22,880 nt of DNA from Polychytrium aggregatum (lineage: Eukaryota > Chytridiomycota > Chytridiomycetes > Polychytriales). Below the pieces are notes generated by a model that worked only from the letters and a program-made list of their open reading frames with translations, did not search any database and had not been told where the DNA came from. How positions within the stretch are numbered: the stretch's first letter is position 1; each line of letters begins with the position of its first letter. The DNA is taken from the NCBI RefSeq assembly GCF_025602895.1, contig NW_026516556.1, positions 1-22,880 of the forward strand, given 5' to 3'. Positions 6,701 to 15,066 of this stretch are shown here, in pieces. Position numbers and translations under genes: made by a program.

Positions 6701-8388
6701 ATGTCCAAGGACAGACCCCAGCAGTCCCTTCTCCCGGCCTCGACCATCGCTGTCGGCAGCTTGATCTTCAAGCGCAAGGAGCGACCCGTGGCCACCCCTT
6801 CCTCCCCCGCCAAGCGTCGCCTGTCCTTGCCCGACGCAATGACCATGCTCCCCAGGCCGGAGCATGACGAGCGTCTCCCCGAGTCCGAGTTCCCGTCCGT
6901 GTCCGTGCCCGAGTCCAGGCTCCCGGCCCCGCCCGAGTTCAGGTTCCCGGCCGAACCCGACTTTTCGTTCCCGCCCTTGGACCGCGCTGCCGCCCGTGCC
7001 GCCGTCGACATTGATGAACTGGAGGACATCAATGTCGAAGAAGACCTCAGCCCGGACCAAGAGCCTGACGCTGAGCCCTCGTCCTCCTGTGCCGACCAAG
7101 ACCACCCTGCCGAGTCCCTGGCTCCCGTGTCCTCCTCCGCCGCTCCCCACCAAGACCACTGTGCCATGGACATTGTTGTCCAGCCCAGTGCCGACGTCGT
7201 CTCGGTTCCTTGGCGCGACGAGTTCTGGCGCAAGTGGCACGCCTCGTCCGACGTCGATGATCAGAAGGCTGCAACCCAGATCATCGACGTCACCAAGATG
7301 AACAACCAGCTGTGGATGGCCGTGACCGCCAAGCTGCAGTGCACTGTCCTGTGCCGCAAGTGCAAGCTCGCCTCGGCCGATCCCTGGATCGTCGTCAAGC
7401 ACGGCAAGGACGAGCTCCAGCTCAAGTGTCCCCAGGCCCTCGAGGACGGACCCTGCCCCGGCCAGATGTCGGCCTTCCAGTTCTGGGCCCACATGAGCCG
7501 CACCACCAAGGAGTCCCGCAAGCTGTTTGTGGATGCGTTCTCGGACAAGTTCAAGGAGAACTTCCACACCAAGTGCGGCCTCAAGACCATGGACAAGCAG
7601 CGCGCCGTCCCCCGTGGTGCCTCTGAAGGCGCCCCTCGAGCAGCCCCTGCTTCCACTGCTGACCCCGTCGATCCAGCTCGTCGAGCTGTTGATGCTGTTG
7701 GCACTGCGTCCCCTGTCCCCAAGGCCAGGCCCGTCCTTCCGCCCCGACCCGTCGTCAAGGCCAAGACCCCTCCTCCGTCCCAGGCTCCCGTCCCTGCGAT
7801 GAAACCCGAGGAGGCCCTCGCTATCCTCAAGCGAGAGGCTGACCGGGTGCAGTCCATCCTGTTCGAGGCACTCGTGGCCGACAACATGGATGCTGCCACC
7901 AAGGCCATGGTCCAGAAGATCGCCAAGTCCAATGTGGCAATCAGCCGTGCCACGGAGCAGCTCCGCAAGTCTGTTGCCAACAAGACTGCCACCCCCAAGA
8001 CCCAGTCCCCCGGTTCCAAGACCCAGTCCTCCGGCTCCCTCCCTGGCTCTGCCCCTGTTTCCGCCCCGTCTCCCTCGTACAAGGCCGCTCTCTTGAAGAA
8101 CGTTCGGGAGGCCGAGAGCCGTGTCGGCCGCATGTCCGAGGCCAGCCAGCTCGACGAATGGAAGAGGATGCTGACCACCGGCCGAATGCCAGGCTCCTCC
8201 AAGCCGATCCAGCCCAACCAGCACCGCCAGCCAGTCCTTGTCCCCGGGACGGTCGCCAACTCTGAGCTCCGGAACGACAAGTTCAGGGAGGCCGTCACCA
8301 ACATGGACTGGCTGTACGTCGAGGGCATCCGCTGTGGCGACCTCGGCAGTGTCCGCCGCAACCTCAAGCGATGCGGCATCGACACCAG
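6701..8388 (+). pseudogene. LINE copy B ORF1, 5' part, interrupted by LTR insertion
   Basis: Starts at ATG 6701, the best ORF1 start in the window because it keeps the long frame that copy A loses by a 1-nt insertion. Encodes residues 1-562 of the inferred 761-aa ORF1 protein, including the Cys cluster at 218-252, and is cut inside the C-terminal domain (after GIDT). Read into the LTR, the frame adds about ten foreign residues and stops at 8417-8419. Residues encoded here match copy A from IAVGSL onward. The remaining part is at 14469-15066. The insertion should remove the C-terminal half of the conserved domain and uncouple the ATGA overlap from upstream translation. Confidence 0.85.
8384..8388. 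repeat. Left target site duplication (ACCAG) of LTR retrotransposon 1
   Basis: ACCAG immediately precedes the 5' LTR and is repeated at 14464-14468 after the 3' LTR. The uninterrupted copy A has a single ACCAG followed by GGAG at this point. A 5-bp duplication fits Ty3/gypsy integrases. Confidence 0.93.
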
Positions 8389-8807
8389 TGTGATGACCAG
8401 CATCACAACGGACCAATGAGATTGTCCCGCATGCTCTCGCCCTCCGCACCAATCATGAGTCCCCACGTGTTTGTTTGCCCCCATGCATGAGCACGCGCCG
8501 TTGCCACCCGCGTCTACTGGTTTCCTGCCTCCCCCACCGCTCGGCACATGTCCCCGGGCTGTGCCAAGCCTCTCTCGCTTGCACACCAGCCACTCTCGCA
8601 CCCCCTTCTCGCTTCTCTGTGATGCTCCACCCTTCTCGCCCACTTTTGCCCCTCGACCTTCTCCCGGTCTATAAATAGCCCTGCATGTCTGAGCCTATGT
8701 TGAACACCAGTTCGAACAAAACTTGTTCTTTGGTGTTCGGGGCTAAAAGCTAATAAAGCTCATACCAAGCACTTGGTCTTCGTCCTTGCGCTTGTTCACT
8801 CCTTACA
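8389..8807 (+). repeat. 5' LTR of retrotransposon 1
   Basis: 419 bp, TGTGATG...CTTACA. Begins with a GTGATG/CATCAC inverted repeat, then two CCAAT boxes, a CACGTG E-box (8464-8469), a pyrimidine-rich stretch, TATAAATA (8670-8677) and AATAAA (8752-8757). The AATAAA sits in the loop of a short AGCT/AGCT stem. Same length as the 3' LTR and no difference found by eye. Confidence 0.95.
8670..8720 (+). promoter_or_regulatory. LTR 1 core promoter and predicted mRNA 5' end
   Basis: TATAAATA at 8670-8677. AGTTCGAACAAA at 8709-8720, starting 39 nt after the first T of the TATA box, is perfectly complementary to the primer-binding site at 8809-8820. Transcription is therefore predicted to start at or near 8709, because self-priming needs this sequence at the RNA 5' end. 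CACCA (8705-8709) and GAACAA (8714-8719) can also pair with TGGTG (8731-8735) and TTGTTC (8723-8728). Confidence 0.7.
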
Positions 8808-8808
8808 C

Positions 8809-8820
8809 TTTGTTCGAACT
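8809..8820 (+). other. Primer-binding site of retrotransposon 1, predicted self-primed
   Basis: TTTGTTCGAACT lies one base after the 5' LTR. It lacks the TGG that pairs with a tRNA 3' CCA end, but is a perfect 12-nt complement of 8709-8720 in the R region. This matches the self-priming scheme of Tf1-type elements, in which the first 11 nt of the mRNA fold back on the site and are cleaved to give a primer. Caution: the core GTTCGAAC is a palindrome, so part of the complementarity is intrinsic. Confidence 0.72.
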
Positions 8821-8984
8821 CTCTTCTACTGATACCACCTGCTTGGTATCTTCCGCTCCTAGCCCCGCCCCTTTCCTAGTCCTGTCCGAACCTCAAGCAC
8901 ACTTGTGTCTGAGCCCTCTTCGCTCTCCTGTTCTTGAACCTCCTCGCTTTTTTTTTTTTTCCCAGTCCCAGTCCCAGTCCCGCC

Positions 8985-9962
8985 ATGGATCCTGCCCTCG
9001 TGGACCGCCTCCGTGCCTTGGAGGCCGAGCTCGCCGAGCTCCGGACAGCTCGCGATGCTCCTGCCGCTGGGTACAGCGTGCAGATGCCGGACCGTTACGA
9101 CGGTAACCGGCAAGGGTTCCGGGCATTCGTAAATCAGTGCAAACTGTATATACGAATGCAGCCCCACCGGTTCCCTGCTGACCCGATTAAGGTCGGATTC
9201 GTCATTAGTCTGCTCACTGGACCGGCTCTCCAGTGGGCGACTCCGATGCTTGAGATGGGTGATCCCCGACTCAACTCTTTTGGCGATTTCCTAGAACGCT
9301 TTTCCAAAGTGTTTGACGACCCTGATCGGGCCAGGACTGCCGAGTCAGTGATCACCACACTGTCTCAGGGCAACCGCCCGTGCGCAGTCTATGCATCCGA
9401 GTTCCTTCGTATTGCCGCCGATACGACTTGGAACGACGGTGCAAAGATCTCGTTCTTCCGACTTGGCTTGTCGGATGATGTCAGAGACGAACTTTCGCGA
9501 GTTCGCCCTCTGCCACGAGATCTGGAGGAGTACATCGAGCTTTGTAACGAGCTCGATGCACGAATCCGCGAGCGCCGTCAAGAGCGCCGAAGCACGCCTG
9601 CCCGCTACCGGTCTTCCCAGTTCGCCTTTGGTTCCGCCTCCGCTGCCGTTCCCGCCATCGCTCCCGCGCCCGTCCTCGCTCCGCCGCACCCCTCCTACAT
9701 TGTTTCCGAGCCCATGCAAGTGGACTCTGCCGTCTCTGGACCCCTGACCGCCGAGGAGAAACAACGCCGCCGCCGCTTTGGACTCTGCCTGTACTGTGGC
9801 AAGAAGGGCCACTTGGTACGAAACTGCCCCGTCAAGTTTGGATCTACCAGAGCTACCGGACCGCCCCCTGGACCTCCCGGCCCGAGGATCATCCGCACCA
9901 TCGTTTACGAAGATGGAGAAGTGCAAGACTTCAGTTCGGGAAACGACCAGGCCCGGTTCTAA
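8985..9962 (+). CDS. gag: Gag (capsid/nucleocapsid) of retrotransposon 1
   Basis: 325-aa protein starting at ATG 8985 in good context (CGCCATGG). The frame is open further upstream through a T13 run and three CCCAGT repeats (8948-8978) but has no ATG there. A short N-terminal helix rich in Leu/Glu is followed by a Ty3/gypsy capsid domain (about 30-200; YDGNRQGFRAFVNQCKLYI, LLTGPALQWA), a basic Arg-rich linker, and a canonical CX2CX4HX4C zinc knuckle (Cys268, Cys271, His276, Cys281) that binds genomic RNA. It assembles the cytoplasmic virus-like particle in which reverse transcription occurs. The stop at 9960-9962 lies in the loop of the frameshift hairpin. Confidence 0.93.
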   Translation: MDPALVDRLRALEAELAELRTARDAPAAGYSVQMPDRYDGNRQGFRAFVNQCKLYIRMQPHRFPADPIKVGFVISLLTGPALQWATPMLEMGDPRLNSFGDFLERFSKVFDDPDRARTAESVITTLSQGNRPCAVYASEFLRIAADTTWNDGAKISFFRLGLSDDVRDELSRVRPLPRDLEEYIELCNELDARIRERRQERRSTPARYRSSQFAFGSASAAVPAIAPAPVLAPPHPSYIVSEPMQVDSAVSGPLTAEEKQRRRRFGLCLYCGKKGHLVRNCPVKFGSTRATGPPPGPPGPRIIRTIVYEDGEVQDFSSGNDQARF

Positions 9963-9984
9963 GTGAAGGCCTTGAACCGGAGCC
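9938..9984 (+). promoter_or_regulatory. -1 ribosomal frameshift signal, gag-pol of retrotransposon 1
   Basis: GGGAAAC at 9938-9944 is phased as G GGA AAC in the gag frame, the canonical X XXY YYZ form; slipping back one base gives GGG AAA and enters the pol frame. After a 5-nt spacer comes a hairpin: GGC (9950-9952) plus CCGGTTC (9953-9959) pair with GAACCGG (9974-9980) and GCC (9982-9984), one bulged A, with the gag stop TAA in the loop. Arrangement and spacing match known -1 frameshift sites. Not tested experimentally here. Confidence 0.82.
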
Positions 9985-12900
9985 GTGCCCACCGCCTTCC
10001 GAAAGTGAAGACATTGGTAAGGTGCCTTTGGTAAGTACTGGGGAAGCAGTGATGTGCGGACAGCTTCGCCTTGCCTCTGGACCGGCGGACACTCTCAGCT
10101 CTGGCATAGTACCCGTGGCACCTCTGGTGTCACTGGGAACTGCACCTCATCCACAGGTGCAAATACCTGAGCTGTCCTGCCAACCCTCGGCAAAGTTAAC
10201 TGTCTGTGCTAGCCGCAACCCTGGTGCCGAAGCTGGTACCGAACCAAAGTCTTGTGTTTCGTCTGTTCGTCGTTGCTCGTTGGTTGTTCCCGTCGCTGTT
10301 CGTCTTCCTTCTGGTGATTCTCTGTCGTGCGAAGGACTTGTCGATTCTGGTGCCTCTGGCAACTTTATCGACGAGGACTTTGTTGCTCGACACTCTGTCC
10401 CCACCTGCTCCAAGGCTTCGCCCTTGGCAGTGGAAGGCGTGGATGGTAAGCCGCTGTCGTCTGGCCCCATCCTCCGCGAGACTGCTCCACTCGAGGTGAT
10501 TCTCGGGGACGTCTCGCAACGCCTTCGGTTCGATGTGATCAGGTCTCCACATCAACCACTTATCCTTGGCTTTCCTTGGTTGCGCACCGCCGAGCCCAAG
10601 ATTGTCTGGTCTCGCGGTCTTCTTTGTCTCCCTCCTTCTGTTGATTCCGACCCCTCTCCATGCACTACTTCTCTTTCGTCTTGCTCCACTTCCTCCAATG
10701 TCACTCCCCTTCTTGATGATTCCACTCCTTTGATTGATCTAAGCTCCTCTCCTACGCTCCCACCTTCGTCTTCCCCTTCTTGTCTTGTTCCTCCCGAACC
10801 CCTTCGCTCTTCCCAAACCCCTTCTTCTGTTGTCAGTTCTCTTTCCCTCCTTGATGTACCTCCTCCTGTTGTTTGTTCTTCGGACATTGTTCAGAATAAA
10901 GTAACCGTCGAACATTATTCTGACCTTGTCCACGCCCCTCCTCTCAGCTCGGACGCTCCTCTCCGCGTCTGCAGCATTGATTACCGCTCGATGCGCGAGT
11001 CTTTGGATGCATGCAGGCATGGAACGCAACCCCTGACCATCTTTCAGGTCCATGTCCTGCCCACTGACGAGCCGAGCACTGCGACTGTCGAAGTGCCTGC
11101 GGAGTACAAGGACTTCCTGTCTGTTTTCTCTAAACAGGAAGCTGACTCCTTGCCTCCGCATCGCCCTTATGACTGCCCCATTGACTTGGAGCCGGGCAAG
11201 TCGCCAAAGTTCGGGCCTCTGTACTCACTGTCCGAGCCCGAACTTCACGCTCTGCGTGACTATCTCGACGAGAATCTTGCCAAGGGATTCGTTCGTCCTT
11301 CGTCGTCCCCAGCAGGCTCACCAATCCTCTTCGTCAAGAAGAAGGACGGCTCACTTCGTCTTTGCGTTGACTACCGCGCACTGAACGGTATCACGGTAAA
11401 GAACCGTTACCCTTTACCGCTGATCGGCGAGCTGCTGGACCGACTTCGAGGCGCGAAGGTGTTCACTAAGCTGGACCTTCGTGGAGCCTACAATCTGCTG
11501 CGCATCCGCTCCGGGGACGAGTGGAAGACAGCTTTCCGTACTCGATATGGGCACTTCGAGTACTTGGTGATGCCCTTTGGGCTCACCAACGCGCCAGCGA
11601 CGTTCCAGCACTTCATCAACGACGTCCTGCGCACCGAGTTGGACCAGTTCGCAATTGCGTATCTTGACGATATCTTGATCTACAGTGCTGATCCGTCGCA
11701 GCATGTAGAGCACGTCAAGCAGGTCCTCTCGAAGCTCCGAGCTGCAAAGCTGTATTGCAAGCTGGAGAAGTGCGAGTTCTCCAAAACCTCGGTCTCGTTC
11801 CTTGGTTTCATGGTCTCGCCCGAGGGCATCGGTATGGAGCGATCCAAGCTCTCTGCGATCTTGGATTGGCCCATACCGCGCAACATCTCGGATCTTCGAT
11901 CCTTTGTCGGGTTTGCGAACTTCTATCGACGCTTCATCGATGGATACGCAAAGATCGCGGGGCCCATGACTCGGCTCTTCCGGAAGACGCATGGCTTCCA
12001 GTGGTCCCGCGAAGCCGATAAAGCATTCAGATCCTTGAAGGATGCCTTCGTTTCGGAGCCCGTTCTGGTGCATCCGGACCCATCCAAGCCGTTCGTCGTA
12101 GAGTCAGATGCGTCGGACTTTGCGCTTGGATGCGTGCTCTCCCAGCGGGGTGCTGATGATCGCCTTCATCCTTGCTCGTTCCATTCGCGGACACTCTCGA
12201 ATGCTGAACGTAACTACAGCATATACGAGAAAGAGCTGTTGGCGATCAAGGAGGCTTTCGAGGCGTGGCGACACTACCTCGAAGGCGCCCAGCATCCCGT
12301 TGCCGTTCTGACCGATCACAAGAACTTGGAGTACCTGGCAACGGCTCGCATCCTAAACCAGCGTCATGCACGGTGGTCCCAGTTCTTGTCTCGGTTCGAC
12401 ATCCGCATCCAGTACCGTCCTGGTGCGAGGAACGGCAAGGCCGATGCCCTGTCTCGTCGCTCGGACTACATCCCTTCGTCGGCCTCCGTGTCGAGGGATC
12501 CGCCTCTGCTTCTCGATCCTGCCGCGGTGATACGCGTGCTCCGAAGCAGAGACGCCCGCTCTTCGGTTGCAAGTCGCAGTGACCCTGTGGATTTGCTGCA
12601 GCTCATAGCCGAAGAGCAGGCTCGGGATCCCGGTCTAGACAAATACCGTCGTGACCCGAAGTTCGTCTGGAATGGCCAGTACCTCACCTTCCAGAACAGG
12701 ATTGTGGTCCCAGAGTCGTGCCGAGTTCCGGCGCTCAAGTCGTGCCATGACCCAGTCGCTGTGGGTCATCCAGGCATCCGACGGACTCTGGCTCTGGTAT
12801 CGCGACAGTTTTGGTGGCAAACCTATCGGAAAGATGTCAAAGAGTACGTCTCGACGTGCGACACCTGTGCACGCTCGAAAGCTCCGCGACACAAGCCGTT

Positions 12901-14044
12901 TGGGTTCCTGTTGCCACTCCAGACAGCCGATCGACCCTGGGGGACACTGACCATGGACTTTATCACTGATCTGCCAAAGTCCAAGGGTCACACCTGCATC
13001 TTTGTGGTGGTATGCAGCCTCACAAAGATGGCACACTTTATGTCCTGGCGTTCACTGCCGTCGGCGGAGGAGACTGCGTCACTGTTCCTCGACAATGTCT
13101 TTCGTCTCCATGGCCTCCCCGACACAGTGGTTTCAGACCGAGGAAGTCAGTTCACCTCTCGGTTCTGGAAGGCACTCTGCACGCAGCTCGGGATCCAAAC
13201 CAGTCTGTCCACGGCCTTCCATCCCCAGACCGATGGACAGACTGAGAGGGTCAACCAGGTCATCAACCAATACCTGCGCTGTTACACGTCGTATCAGCAA
13301 GATGACTGGGCCGAGCTGCTGCCGTTGGCCGAGTTCTCTTACAATAACCTCGAGAACTCGTCAACACATGCCTCGCCATTCTTGGCAACCTATGGGTTCC
13401 ACCCAAGGTTCGAAGTCCCCGTTGTCGCTGGCGGCCCTGATGTTCCCTCTGCCACGGAGAGGGTTGAACATCTCCAGCGGAACCTGGCACTGTTGAAGGA
13501 GAATCTTGAGAAGGCAAAGTCTGACTACAAGCACTTCTCAGATCTCCGGAGGTCCCAGGCTCCCGACTTGCGTCCGGGCGATCAAGTCTGGGTGCTGACT
13601 CGTAACATCAGCACCACTCGCCCAAGCAAGAAGCTGGATTACCAGAGGATTGGACCATTCACCATCCTCGAGGCCGTCGGGACATTGGCTTTCCGCCTGG
13701 ACTTGCCAAAGGACATAAAGGTGCACCCGGTGTTCCATGTGTCTCTTCTTGAGCCCTACAAGAAGAACTCGCTTCCGGGTCGGGTGCAAGCGCCGCCCCC
13801 TGCGGTGGTCATCGATGGGAACTTGGAGTGGGAGGTCGAAGAGATCTTAGACTCCAAGTTCGTGCGCGGAAAGCTGCACTATCTCATCGATTGGAAAGGC
13901 TACCCGGTCACCGATCGAAGTTGGGAGCCCGCCGACATTGTCTTTGCCCCAACGGTGGCCGCGGAGTACCACCGACGCTACCCAGACAAGCCTGGCCCCA
14001 GGAGAACTCAAGATGGAACACGCCGTAGTTTAAGGAGGAGATAG
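9938..14044 (+). CDS. pol: Pol polyprotein of retrotransposon 1 (PR-RT-RNaseH-IN-chromodomain), -1 frame
   Basis: About 1,368 residues from the frameshift site, made as a Gag-Pol fusion; no ATG is needed. Numbering below starts at 10022. Aspartic protease: VDSGASGNFID, Asp108. Reverse transcriptase: LDLRGAYN, MPFGLTNAPATFQ and YLDD at 547-550. RNase H: ESDAS with Asp696 and YEKELLAI. Integrase: zinc finger His909-X6-His916-X29-Cys946-X2-Cys949; catalytic Asp979, Asp1039, Glu1075 with DX35E spacing; a GPFTILEAVG / LPKDIKVHPVFHVS region typical of chromovirus integrase C-termini. Chromodomain from about 1270 (WEVEEILDSK, YLIDWKGY, SWEP), which in related elements directs integration towards modified histones. 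All catalytic residues are present and no interrupting stop was seen. The stop TAG (14042-14044) abuts the 3' LTR. It copies and integrates the element. Confidence 0.95.
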   Translation, partial: GKRPGPVLSEGLEPEPCPPPSESEDIGKVPLVSTGEAVMCGQLRLASGPADTLSSGIVPVAPLVSLGTAPHPQVQIPELSCQPSAKLTVCASRNPGAEAGTEPKSCVSSVRRCSLVVPVAVRLPSGDSLSCEGLVDSGASGNFIDEDFVARHSVPTCSKASPLAVEGVDGKPLSSGPILRETAPLEVILGDVSQRLRFDVIRSPHQPLILGFPWLRTAEPKIVWSRGLLCLPPSVDSDPSPCTTSLSSCSTSSNVTPLLDDSTPLIDLSSSPTLPPSSSPSCLVPPEPLRSSQTPSSVVSSLSLLDVPPPVVCSSDIVQNKVTVEHYSDLVHAPPLSSDAPLRVCSIDYRSMRESLDACRHGTQPLTIFQVHVLPTDEPSTATVEVPAEYKDFLSVFSKQEADSLPPHRPYDCPIDLEPGKSPKFGPLYSLSEPELHALRDYLDENLAKGFVRPSSSPAGSPILFVKKKDGSLRLCVDYRALNGITVKNRYPLPLIGELLDRLRGAKVFTKLDLRGAYNLLRIRSGDEWKTAFRTRYGHFEYLVMPFGLTNAPATFQHFINDVLRTELDQFAIAYLDDILIYSADPSQHVEHVKQVLSKLRAAKLYCKLEKCEFSKTSVSFLGFMVSPEGIGMERSKLSAILDWPIPRNISDLRSFVGFANFYRRFIDGYAKIAGPMTRLFRKTHGFQWSREADKAFRSLKDAFVSEPVLVHPDPSKPFVVESDASDFALGCVLSQRGADDRLHPCSFHSRTLSNAERNYSIYEKELLAIKEAFEAWRHYLEGAQHPVAVLTDHKNLEYLATARILNQRHARWSQFLSRFDIRIQYRPGARNGKADALSRRSDYIPSSASVSRDPPLLLDPAAVIRVLRSRDARSSVASRSDPVDLLQLIAEEQARDPGLDKYRRDPKFVWNGQYLTFQNRIVVPESCRVPALKSCHDPVAVGHPGIRRTLALVSRQFWWQTYRKDVKEYVSTCDTCARSKAPRHKPFGFLLPLQTADRPWGTLTMDFITDLPKSKGHTCIFVVVCSLTKMAHFMSWRSLPSAEETASLFLDNVFRLHGLPDTVVSDRGSQFTSRFWKALCTQLGIQTSLSTAFHPQTDGQTERVNQVINQYLRCYTSYQQDDWAELLPLAEFSYNNLENSSTHASPFLATYGFHPRFEVPVVAGGPDVPSATERVEHLQRNLALLKENLEKAKSDYKHFSDLRRSQAPDLRPGDQVWVLTRNISTTRPSKKLDYQRIGPFTILEAVGTLAFRLDLPKDIKVHPVFHVSLLEPYKKNSLPGRVQAPPPAVVIDGNLEWEVEEILDSKFVRGKLHYLIDWKGYPVTDRSWEPADIVFAPTVAAEYHRRYPDKPGPRRTQDGTRRSLRRR
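14032..14044 (+). other. Polypurine tract of retrotransposon 1, overlapping the pol stop
   Basis: AAGGAGGAGA at 14032-14041 followed by TAG lies immediately upstream of the 3' LTR. This is the expected place for the RNase H-resistant primer of plus-strand synthesis. The same bases encode the last pol codons and the stop. Confidence 0.72.
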
Positions 14045-14463
14045 TGTGATGACCAGCATCACAACGGACCAATGAGATTGTCCCGCATGCTCTCGCCCTC
14101 CGCACCAATCATGAGTCCCCACGTGTTTGTTTGCCCCCATGCATGAGCACGCGCCGTTGCCACCCGCGTCTACTGGTTTCCTGCCTCCCCCACCGCTCGG
14201 CACATGTCCCCGGGCTGTGCCAAGCCTCTCTCGCTTGCACACCAGCCACTCTCGCACCCCCTTCTCGCTTCTCTGTGATGCTCCACCCTTCTCGCCCACT
14301 TTTGCCCCTCGACCTTCTCCCGGTCTATAAATAGCCCTGCATGTCTGAGCCTATGTTGAACACCAGTTCGAACAAAACTTGTTCTTTGGTGTTCGGGGCT
14401 AAAAGCTAATAAAGCTCATACCAAGCACTTGGTCTTCGTCCTTGCGCTTGTTCACTCCTTACA
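14045..14463 (+). repeat. 3' LTR of retrotransposon 1
   Basis: 419 bp, same sequence as 8389-8807 as far as can be read. Starts TGTGATG directly after the pol stop and ends TTACA before the second ACCAG (14464-14468). Confidence 0.95.
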
Positions 14464-14468
14464 ACCAG
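14464..14468. repeat. Right target site duplication (ACCAG) of LTR retrotransposon 1
   Basis: Second copy of the 5-bp duplication at 8384-8388; LINE ORF1 resumes at 14469 with GGAGTTGG, as in copy A after 1977. Confidence 0.93.
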
Positions 14469-15066
14469 GGAGTTGGCCGAGATCAACTTCCCTGAGGCCA
14501 CGGTCATGGAGGTCCTTGTCCGCGACAAATCCAACAAGGCCGACCTTGGTGCCCGTCTGGAGTCGCTGTCGTCCACACATGGCAGGGTCAGGGTCGTACC
14601 GGCCTACGACGTCATCCATGGTCTCAAGCACCATGGACTGGCCCTGTCCCGATCCGATGCCATCAAGAACTTTATGGCAAAGTCCCTCCGCCAGGCAGCC
14701 AAGGCCAAGACCGCCCCTGTCCGCCGCTGCATCCAGATGCGCATCCCCGAGGAGTACCGCGACGAGTACGACTCGCTCCTCAAGAAGGCCCTATCCGGCA
14801 AGGAGGTCAAGCGGGCGGACATCACCGCCGTCCCCAAGGTCCCTGGTTCTGCCGCTGCCGCTGCCTCGTCGTCTGCCTCTGCCGCTGCCGCTACCGCTGC
14901 CCCTGCCGTTGTCGTTGCTGTCGCTGCTGCTGCTGCCCCCGCCGCTGGTGCCTCGTCAAAGCCCAGCAAGCCTCACCCCGCCTACAGAGTCCCGCTGTCC
15001 GTCATGGACACTGACTCTGAAGGAGAGGGCCCCCGGGCCAGCAGCAGCGCTGCACGACTCCAATGA
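14469..15066 (+). pseudogene. LINE copy B ORF1, 3' part
   Basis: Continues ORF1 after the LTR insertion, codons 563-761 plus stop. It holds the rest of the C-terminal domain (INFPEATVMEVLVRDKSNKA; IPEEYRDEYDSLL), the Ala/Val-rich tract and the Ser-rich end, and ends in the ATGA overlap with ORF2. No in-frame ATG lies at its start; separated from its own 5' part by 6 kb, it is not expected to be translated as ORF1. Residues match copy A. Confidence 0.85.

Larger units (their letters stand above)
8389..14463 (+). mobile_element. Complete Ty3/gypsy chromovirus (LTR retrotransposon 1)
   Basis: 6,075-bp element: 419-bp LTRs (8389-8807, 14045-14463) that appear identical, self-complementary primer site at 8809-8820, gag (8985-9962), pol in the -1 frame ending directly at the 3' LTR, and a purine-rich tract upstream of that LTR. 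Pol order is protease, reverse transcriptase, RNase H, integrase, chromodomain, which places it among chromoviruses. Integrated into ORF1 of LINE copy B with a 5-bp duplication. Identical LTRs and intact catalytic motifs indicate a recent, potentially competent insertion. Confidence 0.95.

Noticed and set aside
8471..8674. Small 67-codon frames inside both LTRs (also 14127-14330)
   Set aside because: Pro/Ser-rich translations in two overlapping frames of a pyrimidine-rich U3, present twice only because the LTR is duplicated.
8809..8820. tRNA-primed primer-binding site or a tRNA T-arm remnant (GTTCGAAC)
   Set aside because: No TGG next to the LTR and no cloverleaf around it; the 12-nt complement to the mRNA 5' end explains the segment better.
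8948..8984. T13 run plus CCCAGT repeats before gag 1 as an intron 3' end
   Set aside because: A pyrimidine tract is present, but no convincing donor or branch point was found and the gag frame needs no splicing.
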